Positions 9,510 through 17,562 of a DNA stretch of 64,000 bases are shown here, piece after piece. The number at the start of each line of letters is the position of its first letter. The stretch's first letter is position 1. The notes below the pieces were generated by a model that saw only the letters and a list, made by a program, of their open reading frames with translations, made no database searches and was not told the DNA's origin. Where the stretch lies: contig WGOE01000011.1 of assembly GCA_016124195.1 (NCBI GenBank), positions 42,336-106,335 on the forward strand, in the 5' to 3' direction. This stretch comes from a bacterium (lineage in GTDB: Bacteria > Pseudomonadota > Alphaproteobacteria > Rhodobacterales > Rhodobacteraceae). The position numbers were made by a program, and so were the translations under genes.

Positions 9510-10244
9510 ATGCGAAGACTGCTCTGCGCCCTGATCCTGATCGCCGCGCCGCTCATGGCGCGGGCTGCCACGGCTGGCTGCGTTCAGACCAGCTTCGAGG
9601 ACACGCCCTTTACCTATTGCACCGCCACCGCGGGCTCCGATCTGCGGCTGTTCCTGAACGGGGCCGACGGGCGGCCCTATGGCGGCTTTGACGAGATCAA
9701 CGCCGCCCTGGCCCAGACCGGCCGGCATCTGGCCTTTGCGATGAATGCCGGGATGTTCCAGCCCGACCAGACTCCGGTCGGGCTATACATCGAGGACGGA
9801 CGGCTGGCGCACCGCATCGTGACGCGCAACGGGCCGGGCAATTTCGGCATGCTGCCGAACGGGGTCTTTTGCATCGGCGCGCGGTTTTCGGTGGTGGAAA
9901 GCCGCAGCTTTGCCGCCAACCCGCCCGATTGCCGCTATGCCAGCCAGTCGGGTCCGATGCTGGTGATCAAGGGGCAGTTGCACCCGCAGTTCCGCGCCAA
10001 TTCCACCTCGTACAAGATCCGCAACGGGGTGGGCGTCAGCGCGGATGGCAAGACCGCATGGTTCGCCATTTCGGATGCGGCGGTGACTTTCGACCGCTTT
10101 GCCCGCTTCTTCCGCGATTCGCTCGGCGCGCGCGATGCCTTGTTTTTCGACGGCTCGATCTCGCGGCTTTATGCGGCGGATCTGGGGCGCAGCGGGTCGG
10201 GCTTTGCCGTCGGGCCCATCGTGGGTCTGGTGGAAGGAAACTGA
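9510..10244 (+). CDS. Exported phosphodiester glycosidase family protein (DUF2233/NAGPA-like)
   Basis: 244-aa protein with an N-terminal signal peptide (MRRLLCALILIAAPLMARA). The mature part has family patterns: AFAMNAGMFQPDQTPVGLYIEDG, a run ending in GPGNFGMLPNGVF, and DALFFDGSISRLYA. Families with this fold include human NAGPA (uncovering enzyme) and bacterial exopolysaccharide proteins; the bacterial substrate is unknown and probably periplasmic. Start at 9510 was chosen because the signal peptide begins there, directly after rbfA. The truB ATG begins at the base right after this gene's stop, so the genes are co-transcribed. Its place between rbfA and truB recurs in Rhodobacteraceae as far as I recall. 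Confidence 0.8.
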   Translation: MRRLLCALILIAAPLMARAATAGCVQTSFEDTPFTYCTATAGSDLRLFLNGADGRPYGGFDEINAALAQTGRHLAFAMNAGMFQPDQTPVGLYIEDGRLAHRIVTRNGPGNFGMLPNGVFCIGARFSVVESRSFAANPPDCRYASQSGPMLVIKGQLHPQFRANSTSYKIRNGVGVSADGKTAWFAISDAAVTFDRFARFFRDSLGARDALFFDGSISRLYAADLGRSGSGFAVGPIVGLVEGN

Positions 10245-11150
10245 ATGGGGCGCACGAAAAAGGGGCGCAAGCTGTCGGGCTGGCTTGTGGTGGACAAGCC
10301 GGCGGGTCTGGGCTCGACCGATGTGGTCAACAAGGTGAAATGGCTGTTGAAAGCGCAGAAGGCGGGCCATGCCGGCACGCTGGACCCGGCGGCGACCGGC
10401 GTTCTGGCCGTGGCGCTGGGCGAGGCCACCAAGACCGTGCCGGTCCTGACCGATGCGCTGAAATGCTACCGTTTCGAGGTGACCTTCGGGGCCGAGACAG
10501 CGACCGACGATGCCGAGGGCGCGGTACTGCGGACCTCGGACGTGCGGCCCTCGACCGAGGCGATCGCGGCGGCGCTTGCGGCGTTCCGGGGCGATATAAT
10601 GCAGGTGCCGCCGCAGGTCTCTGCCGTCAAGGTCGAGGGCGCACGCGCCTATGATCTGGCGCGCGAGGGAGAGACCTTTGAACTCGCCCCACGGCCGTTG
10701 TGGGTGGAGTCTCTGGAACTGATCGAACGGCCCGATGCCGATCATGCCGTGCTGGAGATGGTCTGCGGCAAGGGCGGCTATGTGCGCGCGATTGCCCGCG
10801 ATCTGGGCCGGGCGCTTGGCACGCTGGCCCATGTGCATTGGCTGCGCCGGACCTGGTCGGGGCCGTTCGAGGCCGAAGACGGGCTGAGCTGGGACGAGGT
10901 TCTGCGTCTGGGCGAGGCCGGCACGCTGGAAGAACGGCTCCTGCCGATCGAGGCGGCGCTGGCCGATCTGCCGCAGGTCGAGGCGACGGCGGAGGGTGCG
11001 CGCAAGATCATGGTGGGCAATCCCGGTGCCGTCTTCACCTCGGCCGAGGGCGAGGTCTGGGCCGCGCACAACGGGCGGGCGCTGGGGCTTGGCGAGGTGC
11101 GGCTGGGGATGTTTCACCCCTCGCGCGTGTTCGTGCTGGAGGACGAATGA
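10245..11150 (+). CDS. truB: tRNA pseudouridine(55) synthase
   Basis: 301-aa enzyme converting U55 of the T-loop to pseudouridine in nearly all tRNAs. The N-terminal [25 protein letters not shown] and the catalytic [14 protein letters not shown] (Asp nucleophile) are unmistakable; [17 protein letters not shown] and [14 protein letters not shown] are further conserved blocks, and there is a small C-terminal PUA-like extension. No gap to the upstream gene and a 4-nt overlap (ATGA) with the following DUF1643 gene, consistent with one operon starting at rbfA. Confidence 0.96.
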   Translation: MGRTKKGRKLSGWLVVDKPAGLGSTDVVNKVKWLLKAQKAGHAGTLDPAATGVLAVALGEATKTVPVLTDALKCYRFEVTFGAETATDDAEGAVLRTSDVRPSTEAIAAALAAFRGDIMQVPPQVSAVKVEGARAYDLAREGETFELAPRPLWVESLELIERPDADHAVLEMVCGKGGYVRAIARDLGRALGTLAHVHWLRRTWSGPFEAEDGLSWDEVLRLGEAGTLEERLLPIEAALADLPQVEATAEGARKIMVGNPGAVFTSAEGEVWAAHNGRALGLGEVRLGMFHPSRVFVLEDE

Positions 11151-11665
11151 GTGCCGGCCTGATCATCCGGCAGCATCAGAAGGGCGATGCGGCAAGCCAT
11201 GCGGTCTATTCGCCGGATGAGGCCTATCGCTACCGGTTGGAGCGGGTCTGGCAGGCCGGCGCCTGGCGGGCGCTGTTCGTGATGCTGAACCCTTCGACCG
11301 CGACCGAGACGCAGAACGACCCGACGGTGGAACGCTGCGAGCGGCGGGCGCGCGCGCTGGGCTTTGGCGGCTTTGCGGTTGGCAACATCTTTGCCTTCCG
11401 TGCGACGGACCCCAGGGTGATGCGGGCCGTGGCCGACCCGGTGGGGCCGGGCAATGACGCGGCGCTCTGCGAGATGGCGGCAGAGGCCGATCAGATCATC
11501 TGCGCCTGGGGCACGCATGGCGCGCATCTGGGACGGGGGGAGGCAGTGCTGCGCCTGTTGCGCGCGACAGGGCGGCCGCTGTTTCACCTTGGGCTGTCGC
11601 AGGCCGGTCACCCGAAACATCCCTTGTACATCGGATACCAGACCCAGCCCGTGGCCTGGATCTGA
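11147..11665 (+). CDS. DUF1643 domain protein
   Basis: 172-aa cytosolic protein with the DUF1643 core: an N-terminal YRYRLERVW, then [47 protein letters not shown] and the C-terminal KHPLYIGY. The biochemical role of the family is unknown; the conserved Asn/Asp and Trp-Gly blocks suggest an enzyme or nucleic-acid-associated protein. Translationally coupled to truB through the ATGA overlap. Product identity at the family level is solid; function is not inferable. Confidence 0.85.
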   Translation: MSAGLIIRQHQKGDAASHAVYSPDEAYRYRLERVWQAGAWRALFVMLNPSTATETQNDPTVERCERRARALGFGGFAVGNIFAFRATDPRVMRAVADPVGPGNDAALCEMAAEADQIICAWGTHGAHLGRGEAVLRLLRATGRPLFHLGLSQAGHPKHPLYIGYQTQPVAWI

Positions 11666-11720
11666 GGTGGCTTGGGTCTGAGGTGGCCTGTGGCCTTGCG
11701 GCTGGGGTTTGCCGCGCAAT

Positions 11721-11776
11721 GCGGGGGTTTCACACCCCCGCACCCGTGGCAAGAAGCGGGGGTTTCACACCCCCGC
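11721..11776. repeat. Tandem pair of a G/C-rich palindromic intergenic repeat
   Basis: Two copies (11721-11741 and 11756-11776) of a stem GCGGGGGT / ACCCCCGC with loop TTCAC, 14 nt apart, followed by a short A/T-rich tail. A third copy lies at 18232-18252 with a matched base-pair change. The pair lies between the DUF1643 gene and the convergent DUF1674 gene and may serve as a bidirectional transcription stop. Confidence 0.75.
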
Positions 11777-11828
11777 ACCCCTGTGGGATATTTGGGCCAA
11801 AATGAAAGCGGGGCCGGTCAGCGCGGGG

Positions 11829-12008
11829 TCAGAAATCGACGGCGAGGCCCTTGCGTTCCCAATCGCCGTAACGGACGGGTTCAAGCCCTTTCGGGCCGCC
11901 GAGTTCGGGGGGCAAGGCGGGGGCGGGGTTGGCCTTGCGGCGGGCCTCGGCCTCGGCCAGGGCGCGTTGGGCGGCGGGCGGCAGGTCGGGATGCGGCGTG
12001 TCGGGCAT
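11829..12008 (-). CDS. DUF1674 small protein (SDHAF4-like succinate dehydrogenase assembly factor)
   Basis: 59-aa protein translated from ATG at 12008 with AAGGAGAG just upstream. The last third, ELGGPKGLEPVRYGDWERKG followed by LAVDF at the C-terminus, is the DUF1674 signature. Mitochondrial SDHAF4 of this family binds flavinylated SdhA and promotes its assembly with SdhB; the bacterial member is inferred to do likewise. The N-terminal half is Ala/Pro-rich and low in information. Divergent from rsmB, 78 nt apart. Not next to sdh genes here. Confidence 0.85.
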   Translation of the reverse strand: MPDTPHPDLPPAAQRALAEAEARRKANPAPALPPELGGPKGLEPVRYGDWERKGLAVDF

Positions 12009-12086
12009 GGGCCTCTCCTTGGCAAGGGCTGGGCTATTCTATAAGGCGCAGGGAACCAAGGGCAAGGGCGGGGGCTGGGACGGGCG

Positions 12087-13328
12087 ATGGCAGAGGGTTT
12101 GGCGGCGCGGCGGGCGGCACTGGCATTGCTGGCGGGGGTGATGGTCAAGGGGCTGTCGCTTGCCGAACAGGGCGATGCGCCGCTGGCGGGGCTGGCGCCC
12201 GGGGATCGGGCGCGGGCGCAGCGGCTCGCCCTGGCCGTGATGCGGCGGGCCGAGCCGATCGACCGGCTGCTGGGCACCTTTCTGCACAAGAAGCCACCCT
12301 TGCCCGCGCTGAACATCCTGCGGCTGGCCGTGGTGGAATTGGCCGAGGGCAGCGCCGCGCATGGCGTGGTGAACTCTGCCGTGGAGCTGGCGCGGCGCGA
12401 CCGCGAGACCAGCGGCCTGGCCGGCATGATCAACGCGGTGCTGCGCAAGCTGGTGCCGCCGATCGAGATTGGCGGCCCCGCGCAGCGCCTGCCGGGCTGG
12501 CTGCGGCAGGCCTTGGTGGCGCGCTATGGCAAGGTGGCCGTGGCGCGGATGGAAGAGGTGCAGGCGGGCACCCCGCCGGTCGATATCACGCTGAAGGCAG
12601 GGGCCACGGCGCCGGAAGGGGCGGACGTGCTGCCAACCGGCAGCCTGCGGCTGGGCGGGGGGCAGGTCTCTGCCCTGCCCGGCTTTGCCGAGGGTGACTT
12701 CTGGGTTCAGGATGCGGCAGCGGCGCTGGCGGTGAGGCTTCTGGGCGATGTGCGGGGGCTGCGGGTCCTGGACCTGTGCGCGGCGCCGGGCGGCAAGACC
12801 TTGCAACTGGCCGATGGCGGGGCGGAGGTGACGGCGCTGGACATCTCGGGGCCGCGGCTGGGCCGGCTGCGCGAGAACCTGGCGCGGACCGGATTGCAGG
12901 CCCGGATCGTCACGGCGGATGCCCTGCAATGGCAGCCCGACGCCCCCTTCGATGCGGTCCTGCTGGATGCGCCCTGTTCGGCGACGGGGACGATCCGGCG
13001 CCATCCCGACCTGCCCTTCCTGCGCCAGCCGGGCGAGATTGCCGGGCTGGTTGATCTGCAGGCCCGGCTGCTTGACCGCGCCCTTGGCTTTGTGAAACCC
13101 GGCGGGCGGCTGGTCTATTGCACCTGTTCCCTCTTGCAGGACGAGGGCGAGGCGCAGGTGGCCGCGGCTTTGGCGCGGCATCCGGAACTGATGCTGCTCA
13201 AGCCCGACCTGGCCGGGGTCGAGCCGGCCTGGATGACCGACCGCGGCCTGCGGCTGCGCCCGGACTATTGGGCCGAGCGCGGCGGTATGGACGGCTTTTA
13301 CATGGCCCTTCTGCAACTGCCCGGCTGA
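12087..13328 (+). CDS. rsmB: 16S rRNA (cytosine(967)-C5)-methyltransferase
   Basis: 413-aa SAM-dependent RNA m5C methyltransferase. The N-terminal NusB-like helical domain spans about 1-130 (LAEGSAAHGVVNSAVELARRD), the C-terminal Rossmann domain has VLDLCAAPGGKTLQLA for SAM binding, DAPCSATGTIRRHPD with the release cysteine, and YCTCSLLQDEGE with the catalytic cysteine. FWVQDAAAALAVRLLG precedes the SAM site as in the family. Full length. The following SDR gene converges on it with only 10 nt between. Confidence 0.93.
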   Translation: MAEGLAARRAALALLAGVMVKGLSLAEQGDAPLAGLAPGDRARAQRLALAVMRRAEPIDRLLGTFLHKKPPLPALNILRLAVVELAEGSAAHGVVNSAVELARRDRETSGLAGMINAVLRKLVPPIEIGGPAQRLPGWLRQALVARYGKVAVARMEEVQAGTPPVDITLKAGATAPEGADVLPTGSLRLGGGQVSALPGFAEGDFWVQDAAAALAVRLLGDVRGLRVLDLCAAPGGKTLQLADGGAEVTALDISGPRLGRLRENLARTGLQARIVTADALQWQPDAPFDAVLLDAPCSATGTIRRHPDLPFLRQPGEIAGLVDLQARLLDRALGFVKPGGRLVYCTCSLLQDEGEAQVAAALARHPELMLLKPDLAGVEPAWMTDRGLRLRPDYWAERGGMDGFYMALLQLPG

Positions 13329-13338
13329 GACTGTTCGA

Positions 13339-14079
13339 TCAGTGCTTTTTTCGGGGGGCGAACAGCGGGTAATAGGCCCAGTCCGGCAGGAATTGTGACA
13401 GCCGGAAGACCCAGGAAAACACGGCTGGAAAGCTTTTCTTGAAGGCGGTGCCCTGCATCAGGCGCATCATGTGACCTGCGGCCTCGGCCGGTTCCATCAG
13501 GAAGGGCATGGAAAAGTTGTTGAGCGCGGTCAGACGCGTCTTGATGAACCCGGGGTTGGCGAGTTGCACGCGGATGCCGCTGCCGCGCAGATCGGCCTGC
13601 AGGCATTCGGCCAGCGCCATCACGCCCGCCTTGCTGGCCTGATAGCCCATGGCCCCCGGCAGACCGCGAAAGCCCGACAGCGAGCCGGTCAGCACGATAT
13701 GCCCCTCCCCGCGCGCCACCATGCCGGGCAGGACGGCGCCCAGCACCCGGGCGCAGCCGGTGAAATTGACGTCGCACATCTGGACGAACTGCGCAGGCTC
13801 GAGCCCGTCGGCCGGCATCGGCCAATAGACGCCCGCCAGCCAGACCAGGCCATCCACCGCGCCAACCCGCGCGGCAGCCGCGGCAACCGAGGCGTCATCG
13901 GCCACGTCAACCGGAACGGCTTCGGCCCCGGGCAGGGTCTGGCAGACCTCGTCCAGGCGGGCGGCGTTGCGGGCCGACAGCACGAGGCGGGCGCCGGCGG
14001 CGTGCATCTGTTCCGCCAGCGCCAGCCCCAGCCCTTCGGAGGCGCCCACCAGCCAGTAGCGTTTGCCGGAAAGGTTCAT
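13339..14079 (-). CDS. Short-chain dehydrogenase/reductase (last gene of the RpoE-linked operon)
   Basis: 246-aa classical SDR: nucleotide-binding WLVGASEGLGLALAEQM, the structural GLVWLAGVY, catalytic Ser in IVLTGSLSGFRGLPG and the Tyr-x3-Lys in GYQASKAGVMALAE. The C-terminal extension past 200 has an aromatic stretch (FSWVFRLSQFLPDWAYYPLF) that may contact the membrane. Starts 4 nt inside the end of the DUF3833 gene (ATGA), so it belongs to the operon running from the FAD oxidoreductase. In R. sphaeroides, as I recall, an SDR is likewise the distal gene next to rpoE-chrR. Substrate unknown. Confidence 0.88.
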   Translation of the reverse strand: MNLSGKRYWLVGASEGLGLALAEQMHAAGARLVLSARNAARLDEVCQTLPGAEAVPVDVADDASVAAAAARVGAVDGLVWLAGVYWPMPADGLEPAQFVQMCDVNFTGCARVLGAVLPGMVARGEGHIVLTGSLSGFRGLPGAMGYQASKAGVMALAECLQADLRGSGIRVQLANPGFIKTRLTALNNFSMPFLMEPAEAAGHMMRLMQGTAFKKSFPAVFSWVFRLSQFLPDWAYYPLFAPRKKH

Positions 14080-14630
14080 GCCGCGGCCGGCATCGGGCGC
14101 ATGGTGGCGATCAGTTCGGCGACCTTGATGCCGAACTTGCGGAACTGGCTGCGGTTCATGATGGTGCCATTGGGCATCAGATACATCCAGTCGACCACGT
14201 CCAGCACATGGCCGCCGGCCTCGGCGGGCAGGCGGATGCGGTAGCGCATCTCGCAGGCCGGGCCCTCGGTCCGGCCGGAACCGGCGCCGACCAGATCATC
14301 GGCCTCGGCGCGGATCGAGCCGTCGTTGGACAGGCTGAGCCGCCAGGCGCGGTCCTGGGTGGCGCCGCTGTCATAGCGGAACCTTTCGGTCAGAGTGCCG
14401 CGCGTGCCGTCCCACTTGCCCTCCATATCCGCGACAAAGCGCGAGGAGACCCGCCCGAAGGGGCCGTAGATCACGCCCTCGCACAGGATCGGGCCGCTCA
14501 GGTGGGTGCGCGGGTCGAACTGCGGCCCCTTGCCCTTGTACTCGGCCAGCGACTGGCTGGGGAACCCGGTGAAGCGGGGGGCCAGGATCAGCAAAGCCAC
14601 GAGCGCGATGACAGCGAAAAGGAACATCAC
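14076..14630 (-). CDS. DUF3833 family membrane-anchored protein
   Basis: 184-aa protein with an N-terminal hydrophobic segment (MMFLFAVIALVALLILAP) that may be an uncleaved signal anchor or signal peptide, followed by a soluble domain that matches DUF3833 (GPILCEGVIYGPFGRVSSRF, then WMYLMPNGTIMNRSQFRKFG near the end). Members of this family look lipocalin-like or periplasmic; function is unknown. Overlaps both neighbours by 4 nt (with DUF1365 upstream and SDR downstream), so translation is coupled. Belongs to the putative RpoE-regulated membrane-lipid or singlet-oxygen defence operon. Confidence 0.85.
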   Translation of the reverse strand: MMFLFAVIALVALLILAPRFTGFPSQSLAEYKGKGPQFDPRTHLSGPILCEGVIYGPFGRVSSRFVADMEGKWDGTRGTLTERFRYDSGATQDRAWRLSLSNDGSIRAEADDLVGAGSGRTEGPACEMRYRIRLPAEAGGHVLDVVDWMYLMPNGTIMNRSQFRKFGIKVAELIATMRPMPAAA

Positions 14631-15370
14631 GACACCTCAGAGGTCGGGGGTTGCGGACGCGGGCGGAAGACCGAGCCCTTGGCCCAGAGTTTCAGCGCCT
14701 GCCAATGGATCAGTGCCAGCACCCGGCGCGAGCCGAAGGGGCGACGGATCAGCGCCTTGACGAGGCCAAGGTTGGTCAGCGGCACCAGCGGGCCGGTCAG
14801 TGTGGCGATCAGGCCATCCTCGCCCGCGGCATAGTCGATGACGATGTTGAGACGGTCCGGCCGCAGGTCGATGCGGAATGTGTAGCTGCCAGCAACGGTC
14901 TGGAAGGGCGAGACGTGAAAGATCTTCTGCGCGGTCAGGCGGTCTTCGGCGGTGATCGGGCCAAGGTCGGGGCGATGGCACAGATAGGAATGGCGGTCGC
15001 CATAGGTGTTGGTCACCTCGGCGATCATGACGCGCAGGCCGCTGTCATCCTCGGCCAGCCAGAACGAGACGGGGTTGAAGACATGGCCCAGAAGGCGCGG
15101 CTGGGCCAGAAGCCGCAGGCGTTTGGGCGCGGGCAGGTTGTGGCGGGCCAGAACCTCGCGCACCCAGGCCGCCCCCCTGCCCTGACCGGGCGCGCCGCCA
15201 TGGTCGCTGTCATGGATCGCGGCAAGATTGGCGCGGTTGCGGGAAAAGAGGCTCGGGCCCGCATCGTCCTCGGGCTCCAGAAGCACATAGTCCACGCCGT
15301 AGCGAAAAGCATTCGCGATACGGCCCTTGCGGCCGTGGAAGGTTTGCCCGGCCAGATGCAGCGCGGTCAT
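14627..15370 (-). CDS. DUF1365 domain protein
   Basis: 247-aa cytosolic or peripheral protein of the DUF1365 family: TFHGRKGRIANAFRYGVDYVLLEPED at the start, FNPVSFWLAEDD, TNTYGDRHSYLCH and KIFHVSPFQTVAGSYTFRID. These genes are typically found beside cyclopropane- or furan-fatty-acid genes and FAD amine-oxidase-like proteins. In R. sphaeroides the homologue beside rpoE (RSP_1090, from memory) is needed for a normal singlet-oxygen response. The ATG overlaps the stop of a 42-codon ORF and the stop overlaps the DUF3833 start, so coupling is tight. Reaction unknown. Confidence 0.88.
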   Translation of the reverse strand: MTALHLAGQTFHGRKGRIANAFRYGVDYVLLEPEDDAGPSLFSRNRANLAAIHDSDHGGAPGQGRGAAWVREVLARHNLPAPKRLRLLAQPRLLGHVFNPVSFWLAEDDSGLRVMIAEVTNTYGDRHSYLCHRPDLGPITAEDRLTAQKIFHVSPFQTVAGSYTFRIDLRPDRLNIVIDYAAGEDGLIATLTGPLVPLTNLGLVKALIRRPFGSRRVLALIHWQALKLWAKGSVFRPRPQPPTSEVS

Positions 15371-15495
15371 GGCGCCACCCCGGTTCGCCCGGTACGGGCC
15401 CGCGCCGCCGGCAGGACCAAGCTTGCCGCCCGAGCGGCGCGTTTCGGCAATGGGGCTGAGCGGGGCGCAGTCTTGCCCGCGGTTCTGGCTGTCAT
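15367..15495 (-). CDS. Possible 42-aa small protein linking the FAD oxidoreductase and DUF1365 genes
   Basis: The 122-nt gap between two otherwise overlapping genes is an open frame of 42 codons starting with ATG that overlaps the upstream stop by 4 nt (ATGA) and ending in a TGA that overlaps the DUF1365 ATG by 4 nt. The product is short, basic and Ala/Arg-rich (MTARTAGKTAPRSAP...). The double overlap argues that ribosomes cross it by termination-reinitiation. In R. sphaeroides the operon has, from memory, a transporter gene elsewhere in this string; no trace is seen here. It could be a genuine small protein, a coupling ORF, or chance in GC-rich DNA. Confidence 0.4.
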   Translation of the reverse strand: MTARTAGKTAPRSAPLPKRAARAASLVLPAARARTGRTGVAP

Positions 15496-16784
15496 GCGGC
15501 CTCGCGGATCAGCTGGCGGGCGCGGATTGCTTCGGCGACATCGGCGGCCGAGGCAAAACCGTCCTCGTGAAAGCCGTTCTTCATCCAGGCGCCGCAGAAC
15601 CAGGTGCCGGACCGCCCGTTCATGGCGCGCAATGTGGCCTGGGCATCCAGCGCCGGCTGATCATAGACCGGATGGTGGAAGGTCTTGACCGCGTGGATCA
15701 GATCCTCGCGGATCGGGCGGTTCGGGTTGAGCGTGACGAAAAGCGGATCGTCCTTCGGGATCGGCTGCAGCGAGTTCATCCAGTAGGTCAGGTCGATCCG
15801 TTCCGGGCGCGGGCCGGCAGGTTCGGCATAGTTCCAGCTGGACCAGGCCCGGCGCGATCTGGGCATCTGCGAGGGATCGGCGTGCAGGACCGCCTCGTTC
15901 GGCTGATAGCGCACGGCCGCAAGGGCCGCGCGCTCGGAAGGCGTGGCATCGGACAGAAGGCGCAGGGTGTCGTTGGAATGTGTGGCGAAAACCACCTCGT
16001 CGAACAACTCCCACTCGGCGCCATTGGTGCGGATCAATACGCCCTGCGGCACGCGCTGCACCCCGGCCACCGGCGCAGACAGGCGGATATCAACGCCGTG
16101 CCGCGCCATGTCGGCCTCGAGCCGGCGGACGTATTCGATCGAGCCGCCCTTGACCGTGTACCACTGGTGGTGCTTCCACACGCCCATCAGGCCATGGTTC
16201 TTGAAAAAGGTGATCAGCGCCTGCGCCGGAAAATCAAGGATGCCCGAGGCGGGAGTGGACCAGATCGCGCCGGTGAAAGGCGCAATGTAATGGTCACGGA
16301 ACCCGTCCGACATCCGCATCGCATCCATCAGATCGCCCAGCGTCATGCCGGGTGTCAGCACACGGTCTGCCTTGGCGTGAAAGCGCAGGATATCCGCCAG
16401 CATGCGCAGATAACGTGGACTGAGCAGGTTCTTGCGCTGCGCCAGCAGCGAGTTCAGGTTGCGCAGGGCATATTCCAGCTGCCCGCCCTGGATCGAGCAG
16501 CCAAAGCTCATGTCGCTTTCGACGACCGGCACCTCGAGCTTGTCGAACAACGCGGTCAGGCGCGGATAGTTGGTGCGGTTGAAGACGATGAACCCCATGT
16601 CGACTGGCTGATCGCCACGCTTGCCCGCGATCACCGTATGAGCATGGCCGCCCAGCCTGCGCTCTGCCTCGAACAGGACCACGGCGTGATCGGTCGCCAA
16701 GAGATGCGCGGCCGCCATTCCTGAGATGCCAGCCCCGATCACGGCGATGCGGCGGGACGGTGCAGAGAAGGTCTCGAACGGCAT
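15492..16784 (-). CDS. FAD-dependent amine-oxidase-like oxidoreductase (RpoE-linked)
   Basis: 430-aa flavoprotein: the dinucleotide fold RIAVIGAGISGMAAAHLL with FEAERRLGGHAHT directly after, then VDMGFIVFNRTNYPRL as in the group often mislabelled cyclopropane-fatty-acid protein, and a C-terminal FAD contact block (WFCGAWMKNGFHEDGFAS). The start at 16784 has AGGAG at the right distance; an upstream ATG at 16838 would place the promoter inside the gene. It heads an operon with DUF1365, DUF3833 and SDR genes and is divergent from rpoE. A TGATCC-N18-TA element lies 24 nt upstream. In R. sphaeroides the equivalent gene is RpoE-dependent and linked to furan fatty acid or singlet-oxygen responses (recollection). 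Confidence 0.87.
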   Translation of the reverse strand: MPFETFSAPSRRIAVIGAGISGMAAAHLLATDHAVVLFEAERRLGGHAHTVIAGKRGDQPVDMGFIVFNRTNYPRLTALFDKLEVPVVESDMSFGCSIQGGQLEYALRNLNSLLAQRKNLLSPRYLRMLADILRFHAKADRVLTPGMTLGDLMDAMRMSDGFRDHYIAPFTGAIWSTPASGILDFPAQALITFFKNHGLMGVWKHHQWYTVKGGSIEYVRRLEADMARHGVDIRLSAPVAGVQRVPQGVLIRTNGAEWELFDEVVFATHSNDTLRLLSDATPSERAALAAVRYQPNEAVLHADPSQMPRSRRAWSSWNYAEPAGPRPERIDLTYWMNSLQPIPKDDPLFVTLNPNRPIREDLIHAVKTFHHPVYDQPALDAQATLRAMNGRSGTWFCGAWMKNGFHEDGFASAADVAEAIRARQLIREAA

Positions 16785-16807
16785 GGCGGCTCCTGTGTCA
16801 GATGTAG

Positions 16808-16837
16808 GAATTACGCGGGTCTTGCGCATTTGGATCA
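16808..16837 (-). promoter_or_regulatory. Putative RpoE-type promoter for the FAD-oxidoreductase operon
   Basis: On the minus strand TGATCC (16837-16832), exactly 18 nt, then TAATTC (16813-16808), 23 nt before the chosen start. The Rhodobacter RpoE consensus as I know it is TGATC near -35 and TA near -10 with about 18 nt spacing. Confidence 0.6.
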
Positions 16838-16860
16838 TGGAAAAGTCCTCGGTGTCTCAG

Positions 16861-16890
16861 TGATCCAGTACTGCGCGCCGGGCGTAGAAG
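16861..16890 (+). promoter_or_regulatory. Putative autoregulatory RpoE promoter for rpoE-chrR
   Basis: TGATCC (16861-16866), 18 nt, then TAGAAG (16885-16890), matching the RpoE-type consensus in the forward direction. It predicts a leader of about 100 nt to the TTG start of rpoE and rules out the longer upstream start, which would begin within a few nt of the -10 element. Confidence 0.65.
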
Positions 16891-17002
16891 TTTCATGTTG
16901 CTAGAACCCCACACCAGCCAATTTGCCGATGGACGTCGGCTGCTTCGGCCCTATGTTGCGCAAGCGAAAGGGATTGCGGTCGCTAGCAAGGGGATTGTCG
17001 CG

Positions 17003-17551
17003 TTGAGCCAGGAGCAGGAGACCGATTGGTCGGCACTGATGCTGGCGGTACGGGATGGCAGGGATCGTGCGGCCTTCGCCCTGCTGTTCCGGCATTTCGC
17101 GCCTCGGGTGAAATCCTACCTGATGAAATCGGGCGCAAGTGCCGCGCAGGCCGAGGAATGTGCGCAGGACGTGATGACCACCTTGTGGCAGAAGGCGGGG
17201 ATGTTCGACCCGGCCCGCGCCTCGGTCTCGACCTGGATCTTCACCATCGCGCGGAACCGGATGATCGACATGGTGCGACGCGACAGGCGACCGGACCCCG
17301 AGCCGGCGCCCTGGGACCGCGACGCCGAACCTGATCAGGCCGAGGTCTATGCCGCGGCAGAAGAAAGCCGCGCGCTGACCGCCGCGCTCGCCGATCTGCC
17401 CGAAAAGCAGCGCAGCCTGATCCAGCGCGCCTTTTATGGCGATCTGTCGCATTCCGAAATCGCCCTGGAAACCGGGCTGCCGCTTGGAACCATAAAGTCG
17501 CGGATCAGGCTGGCGCTGGACCGCCTGCGTGCCCGCTTGAGTGAGAGTTGA
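17003..17551 (+). CDS. rpoE: ECF sigma factor RpoE (singlet-oxygen response type, ECF11)
   Basis: 182-aa group IV sigma factor. Region 2: AAFALLFRHFAPRVKSYL through ECAQDVMTTLWQKA and STWIFTIARNRMIDMVRRD; region 4: LPEKQRSLIQRAFYGDLSHS then GLPLGTIKSRIRLALDRLRA. It resembles R. sphaeroides RpoE almost residue for residue in region 4. Start chosen at a TTG (17003) preceded by AAGGGG; the alternative upstream frame would begin right after the promoter. Followed immediately by chrR. Known biology: RpoE is held inactive by ChrR and released by singlet oxygen or organic peroxides, then activates genes for membrane and photo-oxidative damage repair. Confidence 0.93.
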   Translation: MSQEQETDWSALMLAVRDGRDRAAFALLFRHFAPRVKSYLMKSGASAAQAEECAQDVMTTLWQKAGMFDPARASVSTWIFTIARNRMIDMVRRDRRPDPEPAPWDRDAEPDQAEVYAAAEESRALTAALADLPEKQRSLIQRAFYGDLSHSEIALETGLPLGTIKSRIRLALDRLRARLSES

Positions 17552-17562
17552 AGACGATGAAG

